A program made the translations under genes and the position numbers. From assembly GCF_900108945.1 (NCBI RefSeq), contig NZ_FNYE01000024.1, positions 61,229 through 125,228 of the forward strand: a stretch of 64,000 bases of DNA. The letters are read 5' to 3'. Every line of letters starts with the position of its first letter. The stretch's first letter is position 1. This document shows positions 50,201 to 57,086 of the stretch, one piece after another. This stretch comes from Paraburkholderia diazotrophica. Lineage in GTDB: Bacteria; Pseudomonadota; Gammaproteobacteria; Burkholderiales; Burkholderiaceae. The notes beneath the pieces are model-generated. The model ran no database searches. It was not told where the DNA came from and was given only the letters and a program-made list of their open reading frames with translations.

Positions 50201-52952
50201 GACGACGATGCCGTTTCGCAGCGTGCCGATGCTCGGCGCAAGGCTCGGGCGGCGCTTCAGCGTCGCGCAAGTCGCGAACGGACGCATGATCCAGTTGTTC
50301 GTGCGCCTCGCGCCGGAGTTGCAGCGGCGTCTTGCGCCGATGTCGCGTGCGTACTCGCTGCGCGACGATCCGAAGCTGTTTACCGCGCAAGTGAAGCGTT
50401 ATGGCGGCGTGATGCCGATCGTGTCGCTGGTCGTCGATCCGCATTCGCTCGCGGCGGCGCTCGGCAAGAGCCACGACCGCGAATTCCTGAAGGACGTGAA
50501 AGCGCTCGGCGATCAGCAGCATGCGACGTACGACGCCGAACGCAACGTGATCGAGCCCGCGCCCGATTCGGACGGCAAGGCGCTCGCGCTGGACGAGTTG
50601 CAGCATTTGCATGGCTGGCTCGACGAGGCGTCGAAAGCGGGCTTTGCGATCCGGCTGGAGACGGCGCCTTCGCGCGCGCTCGTCGCAAAGGGCGACCGGC
50701 GCTTCCAGGCGGGCACCGACGACACCTATCACGAATACGTGCGCACTTTCGGTGCGCTCGAACAGTGGGCGATCGATCATCCCGACAGCAACGCGCCGAC
50801 CGTGATGGTGACGTTCCACGGCTGGGATGCCGTGCCCGAATCGGTGCCGGGCTCGGGCCAGGTCAAGCTGCTGAGGGCGGTGCTCGAACGCGGCGCGCTC
50901 GACTGGGTGCACATGGGGTTGTCGTATGGCACGCACGGGGCCGACTTCATCGCCAACCAGGATCTGACGACGTCGCTCGCGCGGACGATCGTCGATTACG
51001 CGCGCCGCGCGCCCGACAGGCTCACGCGGCTGCATGGCGCCGATGCGCTCACGCGCGTGTTCGAGCGCGTCGACGAGCAGACGCTTGCCGATCAGCAGGA
51101 ACTGCTGTTCGCGGAGGTCGCGCGCCTGGGCCGCGCCGAGGGCATGACGCCGGAAGCAATCGATGCGCTGCGCAGCCAGCTATGCGAAGGCAATACGACG
51201 GCGCTGCTGAACCGCGCGCGCAAGGCCACGATCGATTTCGCGTCGCCCGACTGGCGAGCGGCCGATCGCGCGAGCATGACGCAGCGCCTCGCGCGCGATT
51301 TCGCAAAGGATTGGAACGACGAGGTCGGCGTGCATCTGAATCTCGCGCCCGTGAAGACGAAGCCGGCGCCGGCTTCAGGCGCCGTATCCGATCCCGTCGA
51401 ATACTGGCGAGACGAAGTCGTCGGCGATCCGGCGTTGCGCAACGACGGCACGAAGCCGATCAGCGCAAGCCGCAAGACGGCGGCGCAACTGACGGCCGAG
51501 CCGATCGATCCACAGGACCGTGCAAGCGCGGAGTTGCATGCGCTGCGCGTGCACGGCCGATATGGCGGGCGCAAGGGGCTGATCCAGACGGGCGCGCTGG
51601 TCGGCGCGGGCTTGCCTTCGCTGGGCGTGCTCGGCGGCAACGCGCTGCATCTGCTGAAGACGTTCGGCAGCGAAGGGCTGCACCAGACGACGACGTCGCT
51701 GCTCGCGGGCGCGCGGGGCGGACGCGTGTTCCAGGCGCTGCATCAGGGGGCCGTCGAAAGCCTGAAGAACGGCGATCCGCGCGTGTTCGACGCCGTCGTC
51801 GACCGGCTCGAACGCGGCTTGCGCAGGCAGCTCGGCCCGAACGAGATCAGCAAGCAGCGCGTCGAGCAGCTTGCGCTGCTGGCGAAAGAGGGCAAGGTCA
51901 AGGCGGGCCAGCTGCGCGCGATGCAGCGGACGGGCATGCTGACCTTCGAGGAAGCCCATGCGCATACGAAGGCAATCGCGACCGACATGCTCGCGCAGAT
52001 GCAGGGCGTAGTGGGCGGCACGTCGCTGAAGGGCCTGCATCGCGGCAGCCCGCGCCATCACTTCGGCCTGTTGGGCCGTGGCGCGGCCGTTATCAGCTAC
52101 GGCGCGACGATGGCGACGAACGTCGCGACCTTCGTCGCACACCCGGCGCTAGCACCGTTGCTGACGTCGATCGGCGCGGGCCTCACGGCGACTTATACGG
52201 GCATCGTGTACTTCAACAGCGCGTACCACGTGAATGCGGAGAAGCGCTTCCGCTCGACGCGCTTCGCGCAGGCAGCGGGCGATTACGTCGCGACGGCGGC
52301 GGGCTTCGCGAGCGGAATAGCGCAACTGGGCAGCGGACACCCTTGGCTGGGCAGCATCGCGATCACGTCGGCGACGATACTCGGCGCGGGCCGACTGCAT
52401 ACGCAATTCCCCAACGCGACGCCCGGCATGGACCGCTTCCCGACGATGCTGGCGCTCGTGCCCGTCGGCATTTTTACGGGGACGCTGATCCAGAGCTTCT
52501 TCAGCGGCGGTTCGAGCAGCAACCAGGATAAGCAGAATCACGCGGGCGCGAATCTCAACGGCAATGCGCCGCAGCCAGGCGTGACGGGTACGCCGGGCGT
52601 TGGCGCGAAACAGGCGCCCGTCACGCCGACGCCGCCTGCGCAAACGCAGACACAACTGCCCACGCAGCCGCCCACGCAGACGCCTTCAGCACAGCCGTCC
52701 ACGGGCCAGCCGAAGAACACGGCGCCGACCCCGAAAGCGTATTTCGTGGTCGAGAACGATTCGCTGTGGGTCATCGCCGGGCGCAACCGGGAGTCGCTGC
52801 TCGACGCCGCGCACGTGGCGCGCGACGACCAGCGTCATATGACGCACGGCGAGCAGGACGTCGCCGCGTACAACGAGATCCTGCAACTGAATCCGCAAGT
52901 CGCGAAGCATCCGACGCAGATCCGTCCGGGCGAGAAGATCATCGTCGGATAG
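41244..52952 (+). CDS. Giant multidomain protein, about 3,902 residues, effector/toxin-like
   Basis: The ATG at 41244 follows CACGGAG. No signal peptide or LPXTG motif is visible. Domains in order: a helical Gln/Ala/Asp-rich region (about 80-560); a region of DUF4781 appearance (about 605-790, from LNPVTDSDKADYAKALD to YIEHNH); a hydrophobic Gly/Ala segment (about 805-860); a low-complexity linker (about 1150-1500); HExxH domain 1 (about 1510-1720, HEAKH at 1587-1591); a kinase-like region (LLGAGGEK 1886-1893, KDLQFL from 2020, DLAD 2033-2036); HExxH domain 2 (about 2112-2310, HEAGH at 2189-2193); several unrecognised domains (about 2330-3400), one with VTFHGWDAVPE and VHMGLSYGTHGADF near 3190-3240; a hydrophobic region (about 3600-3760); a Pro/Thr/Gln linker; and a LysM-like end (3833-3902, ending QIRPGEKIIVG). 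Function unknown. It stands alone, with a terminator after it. Confidence 0.9.
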   Translation: MLKIDGIGMGVNWMQFLDATLAKPKPQPPQTVNPPNTQRPPAAPQITVQVNANTDPSKPTSGEINDATTLIQRLAAQYRPPPPDITVDDPTTKAAQSAIQDAQTKYDNAATDEQQKYTTLTGLQGDPTASQASINKGQTDYDNAHKATTTAGRELEVTTDAGYMIAYAQQADADKSAVAPAKSNYDAATAAMQKAMPGFDPKNPPSASDFKTPEQLGAYDKWQKASAAYSQAQGRESADIANSNLAYAQLQSHASDKDYSGAMDSGLANLNNKLAPLGLEVNAPPPVDAKTADTNLSNAADDANYANACLSAASDASHLADVQQTYDAVSGKFGPTVMNTTVAAQQTLLTRAQTNAQTSGAYLQMLYDQRAADSAQSDYDAAQQASRAAYAANPHLHNLQPDGDPTLNDAGNKLYQAQTQASISHDSFVAAYGQSLAGQYGDAANGMQNQYDHRTMCVANDPLPLEIKGVKTIASAVQVADKRLTDAVSDRATQFQLTLAQDALGKANDTLQLAQIQYDGWNQTHGGGTQQTPLSPLLNVPQQTAAPANVSLDVQVPCQINPYSKQLADARTAVTNANNRVNQLSLMSEGTHQQVLFDKFQAGLADNLLNPVTDSDKADYAKALDQFYASHRSEMSHSMLDQMSAATNKGAAYDFSKMNPDAQRNLIGQALGLPTMKSPPAHGVQYDGDALKTIDSVYNEIHKYGGDDAQVSVLPMVYAQKDAGVVQTALFKVTPKGGGDTHYIDDTGAQYSSVDNYIEHNHLSSDGTVDIATGYDHGTLQVKQSEAHHDSFLQSALHTIGASNVNLGTLIGGVVLDVAGGILDATGVAAPLGVALDVVGTDMIIGATAGAAANAGYDLADRAYHDQTISPLDAGARADYINLVPLGAAGAAKAVPELVGTKLFSKAVTTVGLDADKTASVLTKGTNVTARVTAFGGAIEAGGQLAYDSFTGKGNISRDVSSLVMNVALLKGHDVLKATSTGAVRKFSQFAARGTDGSTMSLDGQQVGVARVAARTDALTLDRAPATLDGHRVTVARDGTLMAGNRVLTYEGLPVRVLNRGNAAGNTGRAAQTGSGAVLDSDGSISILDHNPGNLVRRPSLKSYETNERVTVDEDGQLSLSDRLSLSHPDEVASPKDAANKVAQIAGRNPDQSSNDDPATAPDETAHPVTPQAGASKDASAASGTPEPVARPRNDSVDAQTVQSAAATARNTSSASAGAGDRVRERSRQDASEADVAMRTDRRSRAASAAAWRRVDDPLTRGNADEAQTPTTFRQRVVWSVLNEGDVSPKPVNSNGLGIATGRPQMPTPVIEQTEMGNRTLYVVRHTLSEPAAPSMKPNDLAPSADKARAAPLPQAVSQSASQDEPIVVLDDGKTATRAPQFTNGLKQPAIVAATARAGTQPEADGATSVDTALSTPAAASSYVRRASGLYVIDANVGADEAVPSAHETEAPPRAGVYVARQPSHAEETNEAPGARESKARSNAVDEDSLVFAHPQIEVDAPADASQPGFFARLQMRFGGAPLPNEVSALAQQSGTLAQQLRMLNDSGWRVKVGRAGRGSRVDTQRRRVMLDGGLRDAGSMTYALAHEAKHAVESIQGQTDLDYSARSRFTRKALEAEARAQINAFEARYEINLLGGGDIARNVRLPQMIQREADAWTPQNDYARTVARLADAFGASPVSGGDGITYAEFYGNAYDRAARSTDNARNVQQAARTMPAPHTPDAGDARNVPPEGLPLPTDFRELMALRDTRDANLNRAVGDAPLKGAVKLPDELVDVLVTGSPHELALHDGLFEDWVMEDQPAIIVPIVRPNAHGFERAQAVADITGSYVLTPRPEAPAEWATLAPRRIDTGLDGPVEFDADTSAFHVTHADGTRSPIDPHAHLGMLLGAGGEKTALRLGDKTVVVYREIGDHVMQTGSSDRSSDAPTRDSPERMIALTDQLKSLGAPHLAKIHGVTQIHGLSALVMDTYRASDRALTTAALKAPRGGYISVYDTSLFTQRSIDSLSATRNWLVERNIEIKDLQFLVRADGTFDLADAQAVTPGTPPTPQSLARIDQLVGLARARVERRQQDEQTPSVQTKPQRGASGDDIELAHPEAEEVMQPDAFAQKPALITRVRMCFGGAPLPKEALDLAGHSDLLSEQMRLWKQAGWKAVRGRPGEGSRVDGGRKRIVIDGKFQQAGAMVYALAHEAGHATDLIEGRTGLDIGSVDAYVDSALAGEARAQLNAFTVRDQIKAASPGNVDIGAQLKLPDAIEQTYGRVSANDTASMQRLADAFGSVKPSLPGHADYRQLYEAQARSLNAGNAPGSGASAGSSAAPHAQAGSTAAPAHSTAAAVPAQRLTDLAGAWLHTNGLRKLTRIDGSHVPQLNGLEHEAGRSAYVLIARKTTRPADDGEHVQPEFLAEMKTDAHGKLGAPTTLPGKRLSASTLKKLLRAGGAGRNERARYDFYVSPVSAQTLARFGGASEIQASNTRQTWKAAHGNGAIDQQVIDDIAALADAHKAAFKRPMRAAEAAKADTQQTIYATEEKTGKVLGYATLKSDAEVAQGLVATAASLEPNWRYHEKTPLGDTEIAPHDLSDAFRRRAKGIPVNRAGRRGVKFIVSALEPSRVDSLGGFPGKDAAKAAADGKTIDTDKRPRMKLGDVGQRGMEGGTKLAVNAPLHVGRAARKAVALLRRQQAATQAVNQAVTRAAARSARDDALLAPNLLPAKDKPLEATDFSGQNALHLQRAFDSNALDADHHVYVYDTDGPLVKALTRPIGVIARRGESLQWFNELRKANNPDARGVPVDQMPIGRGRYGANIHFLVTNLKPERFFEHVGATQLEAARTRKAEFEAQLKARRINGTSGASGTSGARARSLQAVSQRLRQGIEEARNEIDHFNPQRRVSVAWKSGKSFRAFAQSADALDIQPYQPGLASTTVAESNLRHGSSDAKKWFATHALVKAYNERRSLPDERRLKLTGAAQTVMVDSKLWTSLGNALYVAREVTTMPFRSVPMLGARLGRRFSVAQVANGRMIQLFVRLAPELQRRLAPMSRAYSLRDDPKLFTAQVKRYGGVMPIVSLVVDPHSLAAALGKSHDREFLKDVKALGDQQHATYDAERNVIEPAPDSDGKALALDELQHLHGWLDEASKAGFAIRLETAPSRALVAKGDRRFQAGTDDTYHEYVRTFGALEQWAIDHPDSNAPTVMVTFHGWDAVPESVPGSGQVKLLRAVLERGALDWVHMGLSYGTHGADFIANQDLTTSLARTIVDYARRAPDRLTRLHGADALTRVFERVDEQTLADQQELLFAEVARLGRAEGMTPEAIDALRSQLCEGNTTALLNRARKATIDFASPDWRAADRASMTQRLARDFAKDWNDEVGVHLNLAPVKTKPAPASGAVSDPVEYWRDEVVGDPALRNDGTKPISASRKTAAQLTAEPIDPQDRASAELHALRVHGRYGGRKGLIQTGALVGAGLPSLGVLGGNALHLLKTFGSEGLHQTTTSLLAGARGGRVFQALHQGAVESLKNGDPRVFDAVVDRLERGLRRQLGPNEISKQRVEQLALLAKEGKVKAGQLRAMQRTGMLTFEEAHAHTKAIATDMLAQMQGVVGGTSLKGLHRGSPRHHFGLLGRGAAVISYGATMATNVATFVAHPALAPLLTSIGAGLTATYTGIVYFNSAYHVNAEKRFRSTRFAQAAGDYVATAAGFASGIAQLGSGHPWLGSIAITSATILGAGRLHTQFPNATPGMDRFPTMLALVPVGIFTGTLIQSFFSGGSSSNQDKQNHAGANLNGNAPQPGVTGTPGVGAKQAPVTPTPPAQTQTQLPTQPPTQTPSAQPSTGQPKNTAPTPKAYFVVENDSLWVIAGRNRESLLDAAHVARDDQRHMTHGEQDVAAYNEILQLNPQVAKHPTQIRPGEKIIVG

Positions 52953-52988
52953 CGCGGATTTCATTTTCATTGCATACGAAACGGTTTC

Positions 52989-53020
52989 GCCCCTTCGCTC
53001 ACGCGAAGGGGCTTTTGTTT
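52989..53020 (+). terminator. Rho-independent terminator of the giant gene
   Basis: Perfect 10-bp stem GCCCCTTCGC (52989-52998) and GCGAAGGGGC (53003-53012), loop TCAC, then TTTTGTTT. It lies 37 bp after the stop and fits the classical pattern. Confidence 0.9.
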
Positions 53021-53144
53021 TCGTGAGCTGTCGTTTTGTAAGGAGAAGAACAAACGGTCCATAAACAGGTAATAATCAAGAATTGCGAATTCGTGCCGTT
53101 AACACAGAGATCAAAGGCAAAAAAGCGAAGGCAGAAAGCGAAGC

Positions 53145-54710
53145 ATGCCTACCGTGAGCCGGAGTTCGACATTCTTGACCACGGCCCCTCCCATGTCAGA
53201 GAGACCTTCCCTGTTCGATCCGTTCCTGGCGACGCCAGCGCATGGAAAGTGCGTCATCAGCCCATCGATCCGCGCGTCGTTGCTCTCGACGCTGTTCGAT
53301 AACGTCTGGCCGCTGTTCCTTTCCGGCATCGCGAGCGTGTTCGTCGCGCTGGTCGCGTTCGTCCGTCTGCGCGAGCCGTGGACGGTGGCGTGGCTCGTCG
53401 CCGATATCGGGCTGCTGCTCACGCGCCTCGGCATCGTGCGTCTTTATCTGGTGCGTAGCCGCGCGGGCGTCGTGCATCCGGCGGCGTGGGCGACGCGCTA
53501 TGCGCCCGTCGGCCTCGTCGCGTGCCTCGTGTTCGGTCTGGGCACGATGGCGTGCGTGATGTCGACGGACAGGCAGCTTGCGTTGCTGGCCATCATGGTG
53601 ACGGCTGGCATTCTCGGCGGGATCGCTTCACGAAACGCGGCACTGCCGAGGCTCGCCATCGCGCAGATCTGCCTGGGCGCGATTCCGATCGGCGTCGGCG
53701 CGCTTTTCGCCGCGAAGAGCGGCCTGTGGATTCTGATCCCGCCGCTCGTTGCGTATATCGGCGCGATGGTGTCGGTGGTCGGTCGGCATTACGAGGGCCT
53801 CGTCGCGCTGATGACGGCCGAGCAGCGGCACGCCGAGCTGGCGGCCCGCTTCGATGCCGCCCTGGCGCACATGCCGCATGGCCTGTGCACGATCGATTCC
53901 AACGGCAAGGTCATCATCGCGAATCGCCGGACGGCGGAGCTTTTCGGCGCGACTGTCGAAACGCTCAAGCTCAATGTGCCGCTGCCCGAGTTCATCGGCC
54001 AGGTGGGGCTTTCGCAGTTCGGCGAAACGCTGCGCAAGCAACTGGTCGAACGATGCGCCACATGGCTGTCCGACGAGGGCCGGCCGCTCGATCTCGAACT
54101 GCAAGACGGCCGCCAGCTCGAAATGACCCGCAACCCGGTGCCCGACGGCAGCGCCGTCATCATCATCGAGGACGTCACGAAACGGCGCGAGAGCGAGGCG
54201 CAAATCCTGCATCTGGCGCGGCACGATTCGCTTACCGGCCTGCCGAACCGGCGTGAATTGCGCGATCGGCTGGAGCGCATTCTTGCCTCTGCGCCGAAGC
54301 GCAAAGAGGCCGCCATCGCGATGATGTATCTCGATCTCGACGGCTTCAAGCAGGTCAACGACCGGCTCGGCCATTGCGCGGGAGATGAAGTGCTGGAGAC
54401 GGTGGCATCGCGCCTGACACGCACGCTGCGCCCTGGCGAACTGGTCGCGCGCCTGGGCGGCGACGAATTCGCGATCATCGCGGACTACGCAACGCTGCCT
54501 TCCATCGTCGCCCTCGCGCAACGTGTGATCCGCGAGATTGCAATGCCGTATCACCTGTCGACGGGTGAAGCGATCAGCATCGGCACCAGCATCGGCATTG
54601 CGCTCGCGGCCAACGACGAGTCCGTCGACGGCCTGATCCGGCGCGCGGACGAGGCGCTGTACAACGCCAAGCAGGCGGGCAGAGGGACCTATCGGGTCTC
54701 GAACGGCTGA
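53145..54710 (+). CDS. Membrane-bound PAS-GGDEF diguanylate cyclase
   Basis: A 521-residue protein with a multi-pass N-terminal membrane region (about residues 45-210; five or six hydrophobic segments such as LFLSGIASVFVALVAFV and LLAIMVTAGILGGIA), a PAS domain (about 230-350, with HGLCTIDSNGKVIIANR) and a C-terminal GGDEF domain. The catalytic motif is GGDEF at 438-442, intact, preceded by HDSLTGLPNRRELRDRL. The inhibitory site is RPGE rather than RxxD, so product inhibition may be weak. No EAL domain. It is expected to make cyclic di-GMP in response to a membrane or PAS signal. The start at 53145 is taken because an AAGGCAGAAAG stretch precedes it; another ATG lies 48 bp on. Confidence 0.93.
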   Translation: MPTVSRSSTFLTTAPPMSERPSLFDPFLATPAHGKCVISPSIRASLLSTLFDNVWPLFLSGIASVFVALVAFVRLREPWTVAWLVADIGLLLTRLGIVRLYLVRSRAGVVHPAAWATRYAPVGLVACLVFGLGTMACVMSTDRQLALLAIMVTAGILGGIASRNAALPRLAIAQICLGAIPIGVGALFAAKSGLWILIPPLVAYIGAMVSVVGRHYEGLVALMTAEQRHAELAARFDAALAHMPHGLCTIDSNGKVIIANRRTAELFGATVETLKLNVPLPEFIGQVGLSQFGETLRKQLVERCATWLSDEGRPLDLELQDGRQLEMTRNPVPDGSAVIIIEDVTKRRESEAQILHLARHDSLTGLPNRRELRDRLERILASAPKRKEAAIAMMYLDLDGFKQVNDRLGHCAGDEVLETVASRLTRTLRPGELVARLGGDEFAIIADYATLPSIVALAQRVIREIAMPYHLSTGEAISIGTSIGIALAANDESVDGLIRRADEALYNAKQAGRGTYRVSNG

Positions 54711-55087
54711 CGCCCATTTACTCCACGGCTTTTTCGACGATCCCTTTCTTCGCACTCCCGCCCGAAAAGACAAGCGCGCTTGCGCAGTTGCGCCAGCAAC
54801 GTCTGTCCGGCAGATGACAGAATTGTCATCGACTGGTCAGTCTTTGGTCAGCGCCGAATGACGACAATCAATCACGCGAGTCATTCACTGCTTTTGAACA
54901 CGCAGTGGATGAACGCAATTCGATGGCGCGACTAAGGCAGTTTTAAGTCAAGCGCCCTAATCTGAACTGGAACAGCACGACAGACTCCGGCGCCTTATGT
55001 AGTTTGAATGTCGTCCTTTGAATGACGAAGCGATGGTTGCCGGGCCCATTGCATGTTTCAGATTCGCAAGCTCAAAAGGAGAGCGTG
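54711..55087. other. Intergenic region upstream of the DUF4148 gene
   Basis: A 377-bp stretch without a gene. It carries a dyad and three direct repeats at 54813-54850 (listed separately) and lower-GC sequence further down (about 54940-55020). It probably contains the promoter of the DUF4148 gene. Confidence 0.5.
54813..54850. promoter_or_regulatory. Three 11-bp-spaced direct repeats, response-regulator-like site
   Basis: Hexamers TTGTCA (54823), TGGTCA (54834) and TGGTCA (54845) repeat at exactly 11-bp steps, the helical spacing typical of OmpR/PhoB-family sites. The first also forms a dyad GATGACA-GAAT-TGTCATC (54813-54830). It lies about 240 bp upstream of the DUF4148 gene. Confidence 0.5.
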
Positions 55088-55393
55088 ATGAAAGCTTCAC
55101 TCACTGTTTCTTTGATTGTCGCCGCGCTGGCTATTCCCGCGATGTCGTATGCGCAGTCCGCGCAGTCCACTCAGGCCCCGGTCACGCGCAGCGAAGTCAA
55201 CGCGCAGATCGTTCAGGCCGAGAAGGACGGCACGCTGCATCAATCGAAAGTGCACTATCCCGACTATGCGGCGGCCCAGACGGGCACCGCGCGCGAGTCA
55301 ACGGAAGCGTATGGGACGATGCCCATGAACTTCTCGCAATCGGGCGCGCCTTCGAATGTCACGGCTGGCACGTCGTTGTTCTCGCATCATTGA
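55088..55393 (+). CDS. DUF4148 small exported protein
   Basis: A 101-residue protein of the DUF4148 family, abundant in Burkholderia. The signal peptide is residues 1-22 (VSLIVAALAIPAMSYA). The mature part contains PVTRSEVNAQIVQAEKDG, then HYPDYAAAQ and ends TSLFSHH. These proteins are periplasmic and of unknown role, often stress-regulated. AAGGAGAG precedes the ATG at good spacing. It converges with pssA; only 13 bp separates the stops. A long frame from 55022 simply includes an upstream TTG. Confidence 0.92.
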   Translation: MKASLTVSLIVAALAIPAMSYAQSAQSTQAPVTRSEVNAQIVQAEKDGTLHQSKVHYPDYAAAQTGTARESTEAYGTMPMNFSQSGAPSNVTAGTSLFSHH

Positions 55394-55406
55394 CGAAGCG
55401 ACGCTG

Positions 55407-56057
55407 TTAAGGCTTTGGAATCCGGATCCGGCTGATCATCAACGATCCCGAGATGCCAAAGACGAGCGTCAACGGATGCAGCACGTGCCCCGCGATACGC
55501 CATTCGCCTAGCCACAGTTGCGCGCCGAGCGCTTCTTGCCATGCAGCGACGGTGAGCAGCAGAACGATGGCAAACGAGGTCGGAATAGGCGTGCCTTCGA
55601 AGTGCGTGACCTTGCCGGTGCCGGCCGACATGGCATCGGCGGTCACGTTGTAGCGCGCAAGCCGCGACACGCCGCATGCAACGAAGTACGCGAGCAGAAA
55701 GCGGTCGTAAAGACCGCGCATGCCGCATCCATAGCCGATCACGGCAGGCGCGACGCCGAATGAAATTACGTCGGCAAGCGAATCGAGTTCCTTGCCGAGC
55801 AGCGAAGACGTTTGACGCCAGCGCGCAATGCGTCCGTCGAGCACATCGAAAACGAGTGCGGCGAACACCAGCGCGCACGCGAAGTAGATATGCATGACGT
55901 CGGCGCTGCCGATGTAGCTCATCATCGAAAACAGCGCACCTGTGCCGCAGATCGCATTGCCGAGCGTGAACCAGTCGGCGAGATGAAACTCGCGAATCAT
56001 CGAGAATCGCTTCTTGCCGGGCGTGGTGTGGTCGAGCGGTGAACGTGGCAACGTCAT
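55407..56057 (-). CDS. pssA: CDP-diacylglycerol-serine O-phosphatidyltransferase
   Basis: A 216-residue integral membrane enzyme of the CDP-alcohol phosphatidyltransferase family. The signature D-x2-DG-x2-AR-x8-G-x3-D-x3-D is intact, reading VFDVLDGRIARW and then GKELDSLADVISFGVAPA. The first membrane region begins FHLADWFTLGNAICG. It joins serine to CDP-diacylglycerol to give phosphatidylserine, the precursor of phosphatidylethanolamine. AAGGAGA precedes the ATG, which overlaps the stop of the LysR gene as ATGA. The main pssA of Burkholderia is usually beside psd and ilvC; here it is with LysR, so it may be a second, regulated copy. Confidence 0.9.
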   Translation of the reverse strand: MTLPRSPLDHTTPGKKRFSMIREFHLADWFTLGNAICGTGALFSMMSYIGSADVMHIYFACALVFAALVFDVLDGRIARWRQTSSLLGKELDSLADVISFGVAPAVIGYGCGMRGLYDRFLLAYFVACGVSRLARYNVTADAMSAGTGKVTHFEGTPIPTSFAIVLLLTVAAWQEALGAQLWLGEWRIAGHVLHPLTLVFGISGSLMISRIRIPKP

Positions 56058-56965
56058 TCTCCTTGTGGTTGTCCGCTGTCGGGTGCAAGGCGCGTGCCTT
56101 GCGCGAATGACGCTTCGCCTTTGTGCGCGAATGCGAGTGCGATCGCATTGCCCAGTTCGTCGGCGACGGGCGCTGAGGGTCCTGCCGCCGCGAACAGCGT
56201 GAACTCCACATCGGGCAGCGCGGGCAAGCCCGCATCGGGCGCAACGACGTGCAAGCCGTGCACGAGCTGCGTATGCGGAATCGGCGTCACGGCGAAGCCA
56301 GCTTGCGCGGCGGCCAGCAGACCGGAACCGCTCGAACAGACCAGCGCGATCCGATGATCGAGGCCCGCGCGAGCGAGCGCGGCCAATGCGGCCTCGCGAT
56401 ACGGACATGGCTCAGGGAACAGCGCGAGCGGCACGGGCGCGCCGCGCGTCAGCGATGCCCACTGCGCGCCCGCCCACACGAGCGGCTCGCGCCACAGCAC
56501 GCGTCCGCGACGCGCATCCGCGCAGCGCCCGCCGATCACGACATCGAGTTCGCGCTGGTCCATCGCGTGAAGCAGTTCGGCCGGGATGCCGACTCTCGCG
56601 CTGAACGTGATGCGCGGATAGCGCACCGCAAAGCTCTGCATCACGTTCATCAGCCTGACATTGGCGAGATCTTCGGAGAGCCCGACACGGATCGCGCCCT
56701 CGCTAGGCCCGCGAAAGAGCTGCGCCTGCGCATCCTGATTGAGCGCGAGGATCGCGCGCGCGTAGCCCAACAGCAGCTCGCCGTCCGCCGTCAGCGTGAC
56801 GGAGCGCGTGGTGCGCGAAAGCAGATCGCGGCCGATCTGCTTTTCGAGGCGGCGCAGATGCGCGCTGACGGCCGATTGCGTGAGGTTGAGTCGCGTGGCG
56901 GCATGCGTGAAGCCGCCTTCCTGGACGACGGCCACGAATGAGCGCAGCAGGACGGTATCGAACAT
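56054..56965 (-). CDS. LysR-family regulator divergent from azoR
   Basis: A 303-residue LysR protein with the winged HTH LRSFVAVVQEGGFTHAATR, then NLTQSAVSAHLRRLEKQIG and RTTRSVTLTADGELLLGYA. The effector domain contains IRVGLSEDLANVRLMNVM and VVIGGRCADARRG. The stop overlaps pssA. It is divergent from the azoreductase gene across 121 bp containing a LysR-type dyad, so it probably controls azoR and itself. The pssA gene would be co-transcribed with it. Confidence 0.93.
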   Translation of the reverse strand: MFDTVLLRSFVAVVQEGGFTHAATRLNLTQSAVSAHLRRLEKQIGRDLLSRTTRSVTLTADGELLLGYARAILALNQDAQAQLFRGPSEGAIRVGLSEDLANVRLMNVMQSFAVRYPRITFSARVGIPAELLHAMDQRELDVVIGGRCADARRGRVLWREPLVWAGAQWASLTRGAPVPLALFPEPCPYREAALAALARAGLDHRIALVCSSGSGLLAAAQAGFAVTPIPHTQLVHGLHVVAPDAGLPALPDVEFTLFAAAGPSAPVADELGNAIALAFAHKGEASFAQGTRLAPDSGQPQGE

Positions 56966-56979
56966 CGGCGCTATCTCCG

Positions 56980-57002
56980 ATTCAGTGCGATCCAGACTGA
57001 AT
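56980..57002. promoter_or_regulatory. LysR-type operator dyad between lysR and azoR
   Basis: Arms ATTCAGT (56980-56986) and ACTGAAT (56996-57002) around a 9-nt centre form a T-N11-A-type interrupted dyad. It lies 14 bp upstream of the LysR start and about 85 bp upstream of azoR, the usual place for autoregulation. Confidence 0.65.
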
Positions 57003-57086
57003 AGGCCAATAATACTTCGTTTATATTTTGCGGTGAAATATGTTGTGATGAAGGCCGGTCAATACACTGGACACAGGAGCCCTCCG

